DNA of 8,121 nucleotides from Candidatus Colimorpha onthohippi (GTDB lineage Bacteria > Bacteroidota > Bacteroidia > Bacteroidales > P3): contig JAGHVA010000249.1 in NCBI GenBank assembly GCA_018064565.1, forward strand, positions 1 through 8,121, written 5' to 3'. Position 1 is the stretch's first letter. Each line of letters starts with the position of its first letter. A program made the translations under genes and the position numbers. The notes under the pieces are model-generated. The model did no database searches. It was not told the DNA's origin and worked only from the letters and a program-made list of their open reading frames with translations. Positions 1-6,755 of this stretch are shown here, piece after piece.

Positions 1-172
1 TCCAACCATCACCTGTGCCGTATGCGTAACGAACAACATTCTCCACTGCTTCCTCTATCGAGAGACGAATCTTAAACTGCAATCCGTCATCAGCGGGCAT
101 ATCTGGCGATGCCATCAAACATTCGATAATCTCGCCACACTTATCTTTGATAGGGTCAAATCTTTTTTTCAT
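1..172 (-). CDS. RsbW-like ATP-binding protein (anti-sigma factor kinase family), 3' end cut by window edge
   Basis: The first 57 residues are visible, from an ATG at 172; the rest lies beyond position 1. The protein begins MKKRFDPIKDKCGEIIECL and reaches the segment EEAVENVVRYAYG at about residues 40-52. That segment looks like the N-box of GHKL-type ATPases, where the Glu and Asn shape the ATP and magnesium site, and the surrounding sequence resembles the small HATPase_c_2 proteins of the RsbW/SpoIIAB type. Proteins of that family are cytoplasmic serine kinases that bind a sigma factor or phosphorylate a STAS-domain antagonist. It lies 42 bases after the phosphatase stop on the same strand, so it is probably the last visible gene of the operon that starts with the acyl-CoA ligase. 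The partner-switching role is inferred from family; the G-box and target are not visible. Confidence 0.82.
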   Translation of the reverse strand, partial: MKKRFDPIKDKCGEIIECLMASPDMPADDGLQFKIRLSIEEAVENVVRYAYGTGDGW

Positions 173-214
173 GTCTTATATGATACGTGGTTATTGATTT
201 GATATTATTATAGT

Positions 215-1069
215 TCATACTAAATACATAGAACGGAGAGACACGATATCCTCCTCGGTCAGAACAAGCACCTCCCGAAGATACCTTTCCATGCTTCCAT
301 ACTCACTGTCGATAAGATCCAGTGCATCCTCAAAATAATCCACCCTCACTCCCATAATAGCCTCTATTACCGACACATCCTCATCTGTACCGCCCTCTTC
401 CCGCAGCTTTGCCACAGCAAAATCTATGGCATCTTGATAATACACATTTGTCAGCCGAAACTCATTGACAACTGTAGCCCGATCACAACCAAGGGCGAAA
501 AGCAACAACGCCGCCGTAAGTCCAGTGCGATCTTTGCCCTGCGAACAATGCCATAAGATAGGCCGCTCGCTATGACGAGTAGCCAGCAATTCCAGAAATG
601 CAGCAAACTGCAACTGGCAAAATTCATCTGTTACAAAGCCTTTATACATCTTGCGAGTCATCTCCTTGCCCAAATCTGTACGGGCAAATGCCCGCAACCG
701 CTCGGGCTCGGAACCTGGCAACTTAGACATCGCCACCCACAGATTATTTTTCTTATCCTGCACAGGCATGCTGATAGATCGAACACCTGGCACAAACTGA
801 TCGGGGCTCTTGCTTACCTCATACGCTGTACGAAGATCAATAACTGTGTTGATGTGCAATGTATCACGAAGATATATGATATCCGCCTCACTGGCATGCG
901 CCAACATGCCACTGCGTATCAACTTACCTTTTTTTACAACACGACCATCCTGAGTGCGAATGCCACCCAAGTCACGCGCATTGGGAACCATCTCTAACGC
1001 AAGCAGATAATCATTGAGATTCATCTCGGTCGAAGACTGGCAAGGGGGTATCAAACTCGTATCAGACAT
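215..1069 (-). CDS. Tyrosine-protein phosphatase family protein (DSP/Y_phosphatase3 type)
   Basis: Using the ATG at 1069 the protein has 284 residues. The phosphatase P-loop HCSQGKDRTG is intact, with the nucleophile Cys175 and the phosphate-binding Arg181 in CX5R spacing. N-terminal motifs NARDLGG (about 30-36), RSGML and VIDLRT (about 76-81) are typical of the bacterial tyrosine phosphatase family related to Listeria LipA and Mycobacterium MptpB. These enzymes hydrolyse phosphotyrosine, and some also act on phosphoserine or phosphoinositides; the substrate here is unknown. There is no signal peptide or membrane segment, so it is probably cytoplasmic. An in-frame TTG at 1084 would add five residues (MLPKE); I prefer the ATG, 36 bases after the ligase stop. 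An ATG at 1091 is out of frame and closes quickly. Position between the ligase and an RsbW-like ATPase suggests a shared transcript and a signalling role, which is inference. Confidence 0.9.
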   Translation of the reverse strand: MSDTSLIPPCQSSTEMNLNDYLLALEMVPNARDLGGIRTQDGRVVKKGKLIRSGMLAHASEADIIYLRDTLHINTVIDLRTAYEVSKSPDQFVPGVRSISMPVQDKKNNLWVAMSKLPGSEPERLRAFARTDLGKEMTRKMYKGFVTDEFCQLQFAAFLELLATRHSERPILWHCSQGKDRTGLTAALLLFALGCDRATVVNEFRLTNVYYQDAIDFAVAKLREEGGTDEDVSVIEAIMGVRVDYFEDALDLIDSEYGSMERYLREVLVLTEEDIVSLRSMYLV

Positions 1070-1105
1070 CTCTTTCGGCAACAAATAACATTAGTCGATA
1101 ATATA

Positions 1106-3178
1106 CTATTTCTGAATACGTATGCGAGCGTCAACTGCCGTAACATAGTGAGCGTTACCCAACAATGGGTTCAAATCCATCTCTACTATCTCAGGAGCAG
1201 CTTGAACCAATGCGCTAACTCGCGCAATCTGGTCGGCATACAAATCGATGTTTACCGCCTCTTGCCCGCGCACTCCCTGCAATATCTTATATCCTCGCAA
1301 ATGGGTAAGCATCTCTTTGGCCTCTGCCGCTGTAACTGGAGCCAACGCACTTTGGACATCCTTCAACACCTCTATGAATATGCCACCCAAACCAAAGAAA
1401 ATCTGATGACCAAACTTCTCATCCTTGATGGCTCCCACATACACATCCGTACCGTCGAGCATCGGATACATCTCTACCGCATACGTCTCTGGTATGACAA
1501 TCAAACGATCAAACTCTTTCGCCACGGTATCTAAATCCTTAACACCCAATGTAACGCCTCCCACATCACTCTTGTGAAGAGGTCCTACTACCTTCATCAC
1601 CAACGGCACATCCGATGAGCATCCCACTTCGCGGGCAAACGCCAACGCTGCCTCACGCGTGGTAACCTCCACACTCTTCTTACGGCTGATACCTGCGGCA
1701 TCAAGCAACTCGTTATAATCCGCTATCTCCAGATAACCACTCTTACAACGATTTATAGTAGCACGAATACGGTCAACATCCACAATAGGCTGCTCAACAT
1801 TCTCCAGCTGAGGCTTGGGGGTATTATACACCTTGCACAACGCATTACCCAACACACACTCCTCAGGGAAATTGATTCTACCTCGACCAATAAACTCCTG
1901 TATTTCATCCTTCACATTGATGATAGAGGGTAGCACTGGGAATATCGGCTTTTTGCAATGCTTCATTTTTTCATCGAGCAGAGCATACACCTCGCGGTTA
2001 GAGAACAATCCTGGAGAACCGAAGATAACCACACTGAAATCGATATTGTCAAAATCATTCTCGACTGCATCCAATATATATCCAAGTTGCTCGGCAGTAC
2101 CCGTAGCAAGGAAGTCGATAGGATTGCCCACCGATGAACCGGCAAAGAGTTTTTCAAGTAATGCAGCCGATTTAGGATGTTCTTTGAGTGATGGCACTTC
2201 CATTCCACCATTGCTCAACACATCGGTAAGCATCACAGCAGGTCCCCCAGCATGGGTTACCACAGCACAACGCTTGCCTTTGAGTTCTGGGTGCATAAAT
2301 ATGGCACACACCGTGGTAAGCTCCTGACGATTATGACAACGCACAATACCCGCCTTACGGAAAAGAGCATCAACCGCAGCATCGTTGGTAGCCAACGCAC
2401 CTGTATGACTGCTCGCCGCACGGCTGCCCGCAGCGCTACCGCCACTCTTGATTGCGGCTATACGGCATCCCTTGTTGATAAGACTGCGACTATGACGCAA
2501 CAAACGTTGCGGATCGCCTATCTTCTCCATATAAAGCATTATTACACGGCTGGAACGATTGGGATCAAACGTGGCATCAAGATGCTCTAACACATCCTCA
2601 ATGCCTATTTGTGCACTATTTCCGACCGCCCACACGCTATTGAACGTGAGACCATTGGTAATACCATACTCCTTAATAAACACAGCAGTAGCACCACTTC
2701 CCGTGATAAAATCTACACCATGAGGATCAAGTGTAGGTATGGGTGTATCAAAACATCCACTATAATTGGTATTCAAAAATCCAGTACAATTAGGACCTAT
2801 CAACGATCCGCCAACAGCATTGACGCTATCTACGATATGCTTCTCGAGCGCAGCACCCTCCGCATTCTCCTCCGAGAAGCCAGCACTTACGATAATAAAA
2901 CCCTTGGTTCCTTTCTGCTGAGTGAGGACATCAACAGTGCCTGGGCAAAACTTGGCAGCTATACAAAGTATGGCACAATCAACCTGAGGCAAATCCTCTA
3001 CCTTGGCATAACACCGCACTCCCTGAACCATTGTCTCTTTTGGATTGACGGCATAGATATTGCCTTTGAACGAACTATTCAATAGGTTATATAGTGCTTT
3101 GCCACCTGGCTTGCGCACATCACCCGAAGCACCACATATCACAATACTTCTGGGATTAAGTAACTCATTTGCTATCAT
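1106..3178 (-). CDS. Acetate--CoA ligase (ADP-forming), fused alpha-beta acyl-CoA synthetase
   Basis: This 690-residue protein carries both halves of an ADP-forming acyl-CoA synthetase (ACD) in one chain. Residues 1-135 form a CoA-binding Rossmann domain (ICGASGD near 14-20, LIGPNCTGF near 126-134). Residues about 150-450 are the succinyl-CoA-ligase-like part with SSHTGAL, whose His258 matches the phosphorylated histidine of this family; Glu218 in LYMEK is a likely partner. From about 480 to the end is an ATP-grasp domain with LHKSDVGGV (His535, probably the second phosphorylated histidine), FFGLGGIF and EMDLNPLL. The family converts acyl-CoA, ADP and phosphate to acid, ATP and CoA, reversibly. 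Acetate is the usual substrate, but propionate or branched acids cannot be excluded. The length fits a fused ACD and is too short for the protein acetyltransferase Pat, which carries an extra GNAT domain. The ATG at 3178 is preceded by a good promoter at 3295-3327. It heads an apparent operon with the phosphatase and HATPase. Confidence 0.93.
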   Translation of the reverse strand: MIANELLNPRSIVICGASGDVRKPGGKALYNLLNSSFKGNIYAVNPKETMVQGVRCYAKVEDLPQVDCAILCIAAKFCPGTVDVLTQQKGTKGFIIVSAGFSEENAEGAALEKHIVDSVNAVGGSLIGPNCTGFLNTNYSGCFDTPIPTLDPHGVDFITGSGATAVFIKEYGITNGLTFNSVWAVGNSAQIGIEDVLEHLDATFDPNRSSRVIMLYMEKIGDPQRLLRHSRSLINKGCRIAAIKSGGSAAGSRAASSHTGALATNDAAVDALFRKAGIVRCHNRQELTTVCAIFMHPELKGKRCAVVTHAGGPAVMLTDVLSNGGMEVPSLKEHPKSAALLEKLFAGSSVGNPIDFLATGTAEQLGYILDAVENDFDNIDFSVVIFGSPGLFSNREVYALLDEKMKHCKKPIFPVLPSIINVKDEIQEFIGRGRINFPEECVLGNALCKVYNTPKPQLENVEQPIVDVDRIRATINRCKSGYLEIADYNELLDAAGISRKKSVEVTTREAALAFAREVGCSSDVPLVMKVVGPLHKSDVGGVTLGVKDLDTVAKEFDRLIVIPETYAVEMYPMLDGTDVYVGAIKDEKFGHQIFFGLGGIFIEVLKDVQSALAPVTAAEAKEMLTHLRGYKILQGVRGQEAVNIDLYADQIARVSALVQAAPEIVEMDLNPLLGNAHYVTAVDARIRIQK

Positions 3179-3294
3179 TATCTGTAGTGGATTGTATTAT
3201 AAATAGTAAAAAAAAATATGCGCACACACAAGTCAATTATACTTATACTTGCTAACTTATGCCCACGTCATTTCTAAATCCTTTTAAGAAATTG

Positions 3295-3327
3295 CAAAGA
3301 TACGACAAAAAAATAATAAAATCACAA
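3295..3327 (-). promoter_or_regulatory. Bacteroidetes sigma-ABfr-type promoter for the acyl-CoA ligase operon
   Basis: On the minus strand the -33 element TTTG (3327-3324) is followed after 21 bases by TATCTTTGC (3302-3294). This matches the Bacteroides consensus TTTG, N19-21, TAnnTTTG at every fixed position. Transcription should begin near 3288, giving a 5' leader of roughly 110 bases before the ATG at 3178. The spacer is very AT-rich, with long T runs. The match is direct; activity is inferred. Confidence 0.8.
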
Positions 3328-3348
3328 ATTATGGTTTGTTTCTCCAAA

Positions 3349-3381
3349 ACAGTCGTTTTTCTCGCTTCGGCACACACCCAT
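3349..3381 (-). repeat. Dispersed intergenic repeat, copy 1
   Basis: On the minus strand this reads ATGGGTG, then TGTGCCGAAGCGAG, then AAAAACGACTGT. It matches the copy at 5315-5352: over the 27-column core (3349-3375 against 5315-5340) I count two C/T changes and one missing base. It sits 21 bases upstream of the -33 element of the ligase promoter. Whether it is an upstream element, a leader remnant or a genome-wide repeat cannot be told from two copies. Confidence 0.65.
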
Positions 3382-3414
3382 GCCTGAATTTGCAACAAAG
3401 ACTGACCTACTACA

Positions 3415-3458
3415 AACCTCAAGATAGTCTTCGTTGAAAGACTATAGGTTGACCTATA
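3415..3458 (-). terminator. Two overlapping hairpins just downstream of the transporter gene; possible terminator
   Basis: ATAGTCTT (3424-3431) pairs with AAGACTAT (3438-3445) around a 6-base loop, and AACCT (3415-3419) with AGGTT (3446-3450) extends the stem past a 4-base bulge. A second inverted repeat, TATAGGT (3443-3449) and ACCTATA (3452-3458) with a 2-base gap, overlaps the first, so the two folds exclude each other. They lie within 50 bases after the transporter stop at 3463, where a terminator would be expected. No long U-tract follows on the minus strand, so intrinsic termination is uncertain. Confidence 0.35.
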
Positions 3459-3462
3459 AATC

Positions 3463-4812
3463 TCACATAGCCCATAGGAGCAATCCTCCCGCTATAATTA
3501 TACCCGACACCACAAGATCTACCAAGCAGAATCCCATTATATCTTTAGCAGAAAGTCCAGCAATAGCCAATGCAGGAAGTGCCCAAAATGGCTGAATCAA
3601 ATTGGTCCAAGCATCACCCCACGCAATCGCCATACCCGTCAAACCAGAATCAACACCAAGTTGAGATGCTCCAGCAAACATAATTGGGGCTTGAACCGCC
3701 CACTGTCCACCGCCTGAAGGCACAAAAAGATTCACAACTCCTGCACTGATAAATGACAACAGCGGATAGGTAGATGGCGTAGAGATTGCAATACAAGCAT
3801 CACTTATCACTGTAGCCAAACAGATGCCACTGGCTCCCACACCCGTGATGATGCCCATAATACCTGCATAAAACGGGAACTGCAAAATGATGCCTGCTGC
3901 GCTGGAAGTAGCCTTAGTAAATGCCCTAACATAAGCGATAGGAGTACCATGAAGCAACAAACCTGCAAATAAGAATAGCATAATCACAAAACCCAAGTCA
4001 ACCGTCCCCCCACCTATCGTGATGCGCAACAATAAATAACTGATTCCCAGCAAGGATAAAATCCACGAAAGCCAACGACTATTTTCCATACGACTTGCAG
4101 GCGTATGCTTGTCTAAATTCTCTTTCACATCGTCATTGACATCGAGCAGCGATGGATCAATAGTTACCACATCAGCACGAGGATGCATCAAAGTGTTCAC
4201 CACCGTAATTGCTACTATTACCAGAATCACCATCAGCACATTGTGCCAGTCAAAGAGCGTCTGATCGAGCGGAACAGGAGTGGTCAAGTAGCCATTGGTA
4301 GTCTTGGCCAACGAATCGCCATCGGTTGCCATAGCCAGAGGGATAGATCCCGATATGCCCGCATGCCATACCACAAAACCACTATAAGCCGATGCAATCA
4401 AGAGCCGGTAGTCAACGCCATGTAGTCGACGAGCTACCGCTTTAGCAAAAATGGCACCTACTATAAGACCAAAACCCCAATTGAGCCAACAGGTAAGAGA
4501 AGAGACTACCGTAACCAAAGCTATGGCAGCCATTGGCGACTTGGGGATAACAGCCAGTCGGTCAATACCACGCCTAACTACAGGAGCCTCTGCCAATGCT
4601 GACCCACCTACAAGCACCAGCGCCATCTGCATAGAAAAACCGAGCAAACTCCATACCCCTCCGCCCCAGTTGAGCACCACCTCCACAAGTGTCTGATGGC
4701 ATATCGGCATCGAAAGCACCGCTGCCAGCAGCGTCAACAATATTGCAAAAATAAAAGGTTCAGGTAACCAACGCTGAACCAAGCGAACACAAAAACTAAT
4801 TATTCCACCCAT
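3463..4812 (-). CDS. Short-chain fatty acid transporter, AtoE family
   Basis: The product is a very hydrophobic inner-membrane protein of 449 residues from the ATG at 4812, with roughly ten to twelve membrane segments and one charged loop at about 210-246. The start MGGIISFCVRLVQRWLPEPF closely resembles the start of E. coli AtoE, which supports this ATG over an in-frame GTG at 4824. The family signature FVPSGGGQWAVQAP is present at about 363-376, and WGDAWTNLIQPFWALPAL follows near 398-415. AtoE-family proteins are associated with uptake or exchange of short-chain fatty acids such as acetoacetate and butyrate; direction and substrate here are not shown. The gene begins 39 bases after the PepSY-like gene and may share its transcript. 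The next gene downstream is an ADP-forming acyl-CoA ligase under its own promoter, which fits a common theme of short-chain acid metabolism. The adjacent thiolase or CoA-transferase genes of the E. coli ato operon are absent here. Confidence 0.92.
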   Translation of the reverse strand: MGGIISFCVRLVQRWLPEPFIFAILLTLLAAVLSMPICHQTLVEVVLNWGGGVWSLLGFSMQMALVLVGGSALAEAPVVRRGIDRLAVIPKSPMAAIALVTVVSSLTCWLNWGFGLIVGAIFAKAVARRLHGVDYRLLIASAYSGFVVWHAGISGSIPLAMATDGDSLAKTTNGYLTTPVPLDQTLFDWHNVLMVILVIVAITVVNTLMHPRADVVTIDPSLLDVNDDVKENLDKHTPASRMENSRWLSWILSLLGISYLLLRITIGGGTVDLGFVIMLFLFAGLLLHGTPIAYVRAFTKATSSAAGIILQFPFYAGIMGIITGVGASGICLATVISDACIAISTPSTYPLLSFISAGVVNLFVPSGGGQWAVQAPIMFAGASQLGVDSGLTGMAIAWGDAWTNLIQPFWALPALAIAGLSAKDIMGFCLVDLVVSGIIIAGGLLLWAM

Positions 4813-4851
4813 TACATTTAACACTTATTCTATTCACCTGCAACAAGCGTA

Positions 4852-5277
4852 CTACTCCACTCCTACAAATTTGCACTTCGCATTAAATCTCAATACCAAG
4901 CCATTAGCCAGCCCGACTTTATAACCTCTACGACTATGTTTGACATATATAATAGGCATGTGCGAGAAATGTCTTACCACATAAATACGGATAGCTACGG
5001 GCAATACAGCATCAGAAATTCCTTCGGTGCAACGAATCTCTAACCAACGACCCCGATAGTCAAAAAACATGGAGACATTATCGTTGGTTATCACCTCATA
5101 ATGTCCTTTTTCACGTACAGCATAGATAGGTATAGATCCCGTGAAATAACGGCGTATCAAACGTTGTGCCGTTGCAGGAAGCCGGTCAGGATTGATCTCG
5201 GCTGCTTGCGTGGGCAGAAAAACTGTACACAGCAATATCACCAATAAAAAAGACAAAAATATTCTTCTACTTTTCAT
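4852..5277 (-). CDS. Exported PepSY-like protein
   Basis: From the ATG at 5277 the protein has 141 residues. It opens with a classical signal peptide: MKSRR, a hydrophobic core to about residue 22, and probable cleavage after TQAA (residue 26). Cys17 is preceded by Leu, so it is not a lipobox. The mature part has two similar halves, about 33-83 and 92-141. Each runs LP, a helix, an IY(A/V)V strand, a Y(E/K)V strand and a final strand such as FFDYRGRW or LRFNAKCKF. This is the layout of the PepSY-like (PF11396) proteins common in Bacteroidetes, whose function is mostly unknown. The mature protein is basic, about 18 Lys/Arg against 10 Asp/Glu. The frame stays open upstream to a TTG at 5376, but that extension would bury the signal peptide and overlaps the dispersed repeat, so I reject it. 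It precedes the fatty-acid transporter closely. Confidence 0.8.
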   Translation of the reverse strand: MKSRRIFLSFLLVILLCTVFLPTQAAEINPDRLPATAQRLIRRYFTGSIPIYAVREKGHYEVITNDNVSMFFDYRGRWLEIRCTEGISDAVLPVAIRIYVVRHFSHMPIIYVKHSRRGYKVGLANGLVLRFNAKCKFVGVE

Positions 5278-5314
5278 GTTATATTTGTCATATATTATAT
5301 TTGACTCTTTGCTG

Positions 5315-5352
5315 ACAGTCGTTTTCTCGCTTTGGCATACAAGCGAACCCAT
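5315..5352 (-). repeat. Dispersed intergenic repeat, copy 2
   Basis: On the minus strand this reads ATGGGTTCGCTTGTATGCC, then AAAGCGAGAAAACGACTGT, matching the copy at 3349-3381 with five extra bases between ATGGGT and TGTATGCC. It ends 37 bases before the ATG of the PepSY-like gene. This copy alone can fold into a small hairpin, TCGCTT (5327-5332) with AAGCGA (5341-5346) around an 8-base loop. I could not find a convincing TTTG/TAnnTTTG promoter on the minus strand in the 128-base gap that holds it. Confidence 0.65.
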
Positions 5353-5405
5353 ATACGCTCGGCTTATCGAAAACAAACTTCAATTTGATATATCCGCACA
5401 AAATC

Positions 5406-6746
5406 CTATCGACTAAACTCAAGTGCCATTGATGACTTGTGACCAGCATCGGCTGGCACTCCATTGACAAACACTCGCACAATCTCGCCATGGAACGACT
5501 GCCCCAACAGAGGACTCCATCCACATTTATACTGTAAACTCGCATCTGTAACATTTGTAACACCCTGACGAACCAACACCACATCTGCCCAATAGCCATT
5601 TCGAAGGTAGCCTCGGTTACGAATGCCAAATATATCAGCGGGATTGTGCGACATCTTGGTTACAATCAACGGCAACCATGTCTGAAGCAAATCCGACTGC
5701 TGACCACCGTCAACCGATGGGTTAAAAAACGGCTCCAACATCATCAAAAGCGAGTGCTGTATTGATGGGATACCACTGGGTGCTGCAAAATATGGGCGTT
5801 GCTTAGACTCCCAAGTATGGGGTGCATGGTCTGTGGCAATGGTATCAATCAAACCATCATACAATGCAGCCCACAACGCCAATCTGTCATCATTACTCTT
5901 GATGGAGGGATTGCATTTTATCTGATTGCCCAAAGTTGCATAATCGCGGTCGTCGAACCACAAATGATTGGGTGTAACTTCCGCTGTTATCAGTTTTTGA
6001 TTTATATCCTTGTTGCTCAACAAGTCCAGTTCGGCTGCGCTGCTCAAATGTGCTATATGCAACCGAGTACCATACTTGCGCGCACGCTCAATTGCCTTGT
6101 ATGTACTCACATAGCAAGCCTCTGTGGTACGGATTTTGGGATGCAACGACGCCGACTCGTCCGATGTACCTTCGAACTGAGCCTTGCACGCTGCCATATT
6201 GGCAGTGATTACTCCCTCATCCTCACAATGCACAACTATCAGTTTGCGCGCATGCTCAAACAGTTCATCCAACTTGTCGGAATCCTGAACTAACATATTG
6301 CCCGTGCTGCTGCCTAAAAAAAGTTTCAACGCAGCATAACGTTTGCAATCAATCTGCAACAACGACTGAATGTTATCTTCGGTAACACCCAGCATAAAGC
6401 CATAATTAGCCACACAATGCTCAGCAGCTATGCGCTCTTTAGATTCAAGCGTCTCTATTGTTGTGGTTTGAGGTATCGTGTTGGGCATATCTATCACCGA
6501 GGTAACACCTCCCGATATGGCTGCACGACTTTCCGAAGCCATGTCTGCCTTATCGGTCAAACCTGGTTCGCGAAAATGGACATGCGTATCTATCACTCCA
6601 GGCAGCACATAACAACCCGTAGCATCCACAACTTCCACGGTACCCGCTGGAATCTGGTCTGCTATCTTGCCGTCCACGATATAGAGGTCGTCTTTTTTCA
6701 GACTCCCCTCATTGACAATGATCCCGTTTTTGACGATATAGTTCAA
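5406..6746 (-). CDS. pyrC: Dihydroorotase
   Basis: Dihydroorotase interconverts carbamoyl-aspartate and dihydroorotate in de novo pyrimidine synthesis, in the cytoplasm. The protein has 446 residues, usual for the longer dihydroorotases of Bacteroidetes. The metal-binding HVHFREPG is at 55-62 (His55, His57). MPNTIP follows at 88-93, KLFLGSSTG at 141-149 (Lys141 is a candidate carbamylated ligand), VHCED with His173, LHIAHLSS with His230 and His233, and ATDHAPH with Asp306 and His310. All core residues expected for an active amidohydrolase appear present. The only sensible start is a TTG at 6746, because the next in-frame ATG is codon 69, beyond HVHFREPG. The N-terminus MNYIVKNGIIVNEG is what the family normally shows. 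Six bases separate this TTG from the stop of the WG-repeat gene, in the same frame, suggesting translational coupling. No other pyrimidine gene is in view. Confidence 0.94.
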   Translation of the reverse strand: MNYIVKNGIIVNEGSLKKDDLYIVDGKIADQIPAGTVEVVDATGCYVLPGVIDTHVHFREPGLTDKADMASESRAAISGGVTSVIDMPNTIPQTTTIETLESKERIAAEHCVANYGFMLGVTEDNIQSLLQIDCKRYAALKLFLGSSTGNMLVQDSDKLDELFEHARKLIVVHCEDEGVITANMAACKAQFEGTSDESASLHPKIRTTEACYVSTYKAIERARKYGTRLHIAHLSSAAELDLLSNKDINQKLITAEVTPNHLWFDDRDYATLGNQIKCNPSIKSNDDRLALWAALYDGLIDTIATDHAPHTWESKQRPYFAAPSGIPSIQHSLLMMLEPFFNPSVDGGQQSDLLQTWLPLIVTKMSHNPADIFGIRNRGYLRNGYWADVVLVRQGVTNVTDASLQYKCGWSPLLGQSFHGEIVRVFVNGVPADAGHKSSMALEFSR

Positions 6747-6755
6747 CGGAAATTA
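6744..6755 (-). promoter_or_regulatory. Stop-restart junction: WG-gene TAA, six bases, pyrC TTG start in the same frame
   Basis: Reading the minus strand from 6755, the bases are TAA TTT CCG TTG. TAA ends the WG-repeat protein and TTG is the inferred first codon of PyrC. No ATG or GTG is available nearby in that frame. Ribosomes finishing the upstream gene would be well placed to restart, and read-through of TAA would fuse the two proteins. The coupling is inferred from spacing. Confidence 0.6.

Noticed and set aside
3208..3216. A nine-base T-tract on the minus strand in the ligase leader, considered as an attenuator
   Set aside because: I found no stable GC-rich stem directly before it; the leader is AT-rich throughout.
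3349..3381. A 19-codon minus-strand peptide beginning MGVCRSEK in repeat copy 1
   Set aside because: The matching copy changes frame after SEK through a one-base difference in an A-run, so the peptide is not conserved between copies.
5280..5303. Two plus-strand TATATTTG boxes resembling the Bacteroidetes -7 element
   Set aside because: They point away from the PepSY-like gene, no -33 TTTG is suitably placed for the first, and no plus-strand gene follows; AT-rich chance matches are likely.
5278..5376. N-terminal extension of the PepSY-like gene to a TTG at 5376
   Set aside because: It would place 33 residues before a clear signal peptide and its 5' half is encoded by the dispersed intergenic repeat.
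5340..5400. Possible promoter for the PepSY-like gene (TTTG near 5375 with TATATGGG about 18 bases on)
   Set aside because: The -7 candidate departs from TAnnTTTG at three of six fixed positions, so it is not supported as a feature.
5799..6293. A 164-codon open frame on the plus strand
   Set aside because: It lies wholly antisense to pyrC, has cysteine- and glutamine-rich composition typical of a shadow frame, and shows no recognisable domain.
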